Of a DNA stretch of 64,000 bases, positions 63,443 through 64,000 are shown one piece after another. The position numbers and the translations under genes were made by a program. The DNA lies in NCBI RefSeq assembly GCF_000147335.1, contig NC_014501.1, positions 434,001 through 498,000 of the forward strand, given 5' to 3'. Below the pieces are notes generated by a model, which saw only the letters and a program-made list of their open reading frames with translations, was not told where the DNA came from and did not search any database. Positions within the stretch are counted from its first letter, which is position 1, and each line of letters opens with the position of its first letter. Origin of the DNA: Gloeothece verrucosa PCC 7822 (GTDB lineage Bacteria; Cyanobacteriota; Cyanobacteriia; Cyanobacteriales; Microcystaceae).

Positions 63443-63960
63443 CTGCCCTCTACCTGCTCGGTGAGGGATTGAGCGTTTCCCAAAGTTTTAGTGGCCTCGC
63501 TCCAGATTTGTTGAAAGTTTTGCTTGAGTTCCCCGGTGACGATCATTTCTTTAAGCCGCAGAATAGTAACTTGAGGAATGACTTTGCCCATGATTTCTGC
63601 CTGTTGGAGTCCCATTTGAAACCCTGTTTCCATTGCTTGGGCTTCCAACAAACGCAAATCTTCGGCTAATTTTTCATTAATAATTAATCCATTGCCGTCC
63701 GAACTGTTGTCATTGGAAATGTCTAAATCATCGTCGTCTGAATCGGGCTGCATTTCATTACTCTTAAAGTAATTGGCGATGTCATCGTAAGAGTTAGCCG
63801 TACCTTCATCAAATAACTTTCTGGCTTCGGCAAAGCGTTCAAACTCCTCATCAGAATAATTGCGCTTCTTCAAAGATAGGCCGCAAGCTTTGGCTGTTTC
63901 TCGCACATCCTCATCGCTAAGGTTATATTCACGCTGAAAATCTTCACGGGTGAATGTCAT
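63358..63960 (-). CDS. Hypothetical protein with N-terminal HTH-like region, 200 aa
   Basis: Residues 1-65 (EDFQREYNLSDEDVRETAKAC, then RNYSDEEFERFAEARKLFD) resemble a MerR/plasmid-type DNA-binding or adaptor helix bundle. The middle is acidic and disordered (SDDDDLDISNDNSSD), followed by a helical region with a coiled coil (MGLQQAEIMGKV). It is the first gene of the minus-strand run 62498-63960. The function is unknown. Confidence 0.55.
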   Translation of the reverse strand: MTFTREDFQREYNLSDEDVRETAKACGLSLKKRNYSDEEFERFAEARKLFDEGTANSYDDIANYFKSNEMQPDSDDDDLDISNDNSSDGNGLIINEKLAEDLRLLEAQAMETGFQMGLQQAEIMGKVIPQVTILRLKEMIVTGELKQNFQQIWSEATKTLGNAQSLTEQVEGRWKEFQLQKYQPPTSLPSSSTESSNSDY

Positions 63961-64000
63961 GGCTTGTCCTCACTCGGTTAAATTAACTGACTTAAAATAT

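Overview
The window looks like chromosome from a low-GC cyanobacterium, most likely a unicellular one of the Cyanothece/Gloeothece/Crocosphaera type. Evidence is the minC-minD-minE cluster with cyanobacterial-style proteins, phylloquinone genes (isochorismate synthase and menA, divergent), a DevBCA-type exporter, a PEP-CTERM protein, an FHA-fused class A penicillin-binding protein and scattered GCGATCGC (HIP1) octamers. The species assignment is inference; no rRNA gene is present.

Layout. 1-3.8 kb: two tandem coiled-coil paralogues divergent from an XRE regulator/ImmA-type peptidase pair whose promoter carries a doubled operator-like repeat. 4-4.8 kb: two unlisted single-membrane-helix microproteins flanking a nested inverted-repeat element. 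5-7.5 kb: a TIGR03790-type lipoprotein, then an IsrB element (RuvC-only relative of IscB) with a structured guide-RNA (omega RNA) region just upstream. 7.5-13.2 kb: a four-carbon sugar acid kinase, minCDE, a CPBP membrane protease and a GNAT enzyme. 13.2-22.8 kb, all minus strand: DevA, a TMEM175-like protein, DevC, DevB and a TetR regulator, then a GAP-like membrane protein, an arginase-fold membrane protein, an SDR and an alpha-oxoamine synthase; this block may make and export a lipid-like amino-ketone product. 23-25 kb: a two-component pair. 25.6-47.9 kb: mostly housekeeping genes (PBP1, B12-radical SAM, AI-2E-type permease, pyrR, PhoX-like PEP-CTERM protein, isochorismate synthase, menA, nucleotidase, M48 protease, PQQ-type dehydrogenase, GGDEF, argS).

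48.1 kb to the window end is a probable integrated element. It starts with a 43-base 3' half of a proline tRNA gene, broken exactly at the anticodon loop, which is the usual footprint of tRNA-targeted integration; the orientation predicts that the intact tRNA lies beyond the window at the far end. The island carries a 1531-residue DNA methyltransferase/Strawberry-notch helicase fusion; an overlapping three-gene operon of ribbon-helix-helix regulator, small EACC1-like protein and CHAT protease-STAND NTPase that looks like a defence system; a DUF433/DUF5615 antitoxin/toxin pair with a frameshifted toxin; and a very divergent 1190-residue protein carrying the DFDGD signature of the two-barrel RNA polymerases plus a second motif reminiscent of eukaryotic RNA-dependent RNA polymerases. 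The last is the best candidate for a little-described system. The island ends in small genes of unknown role, including a calcium-type repeat protein and a membrane protein.
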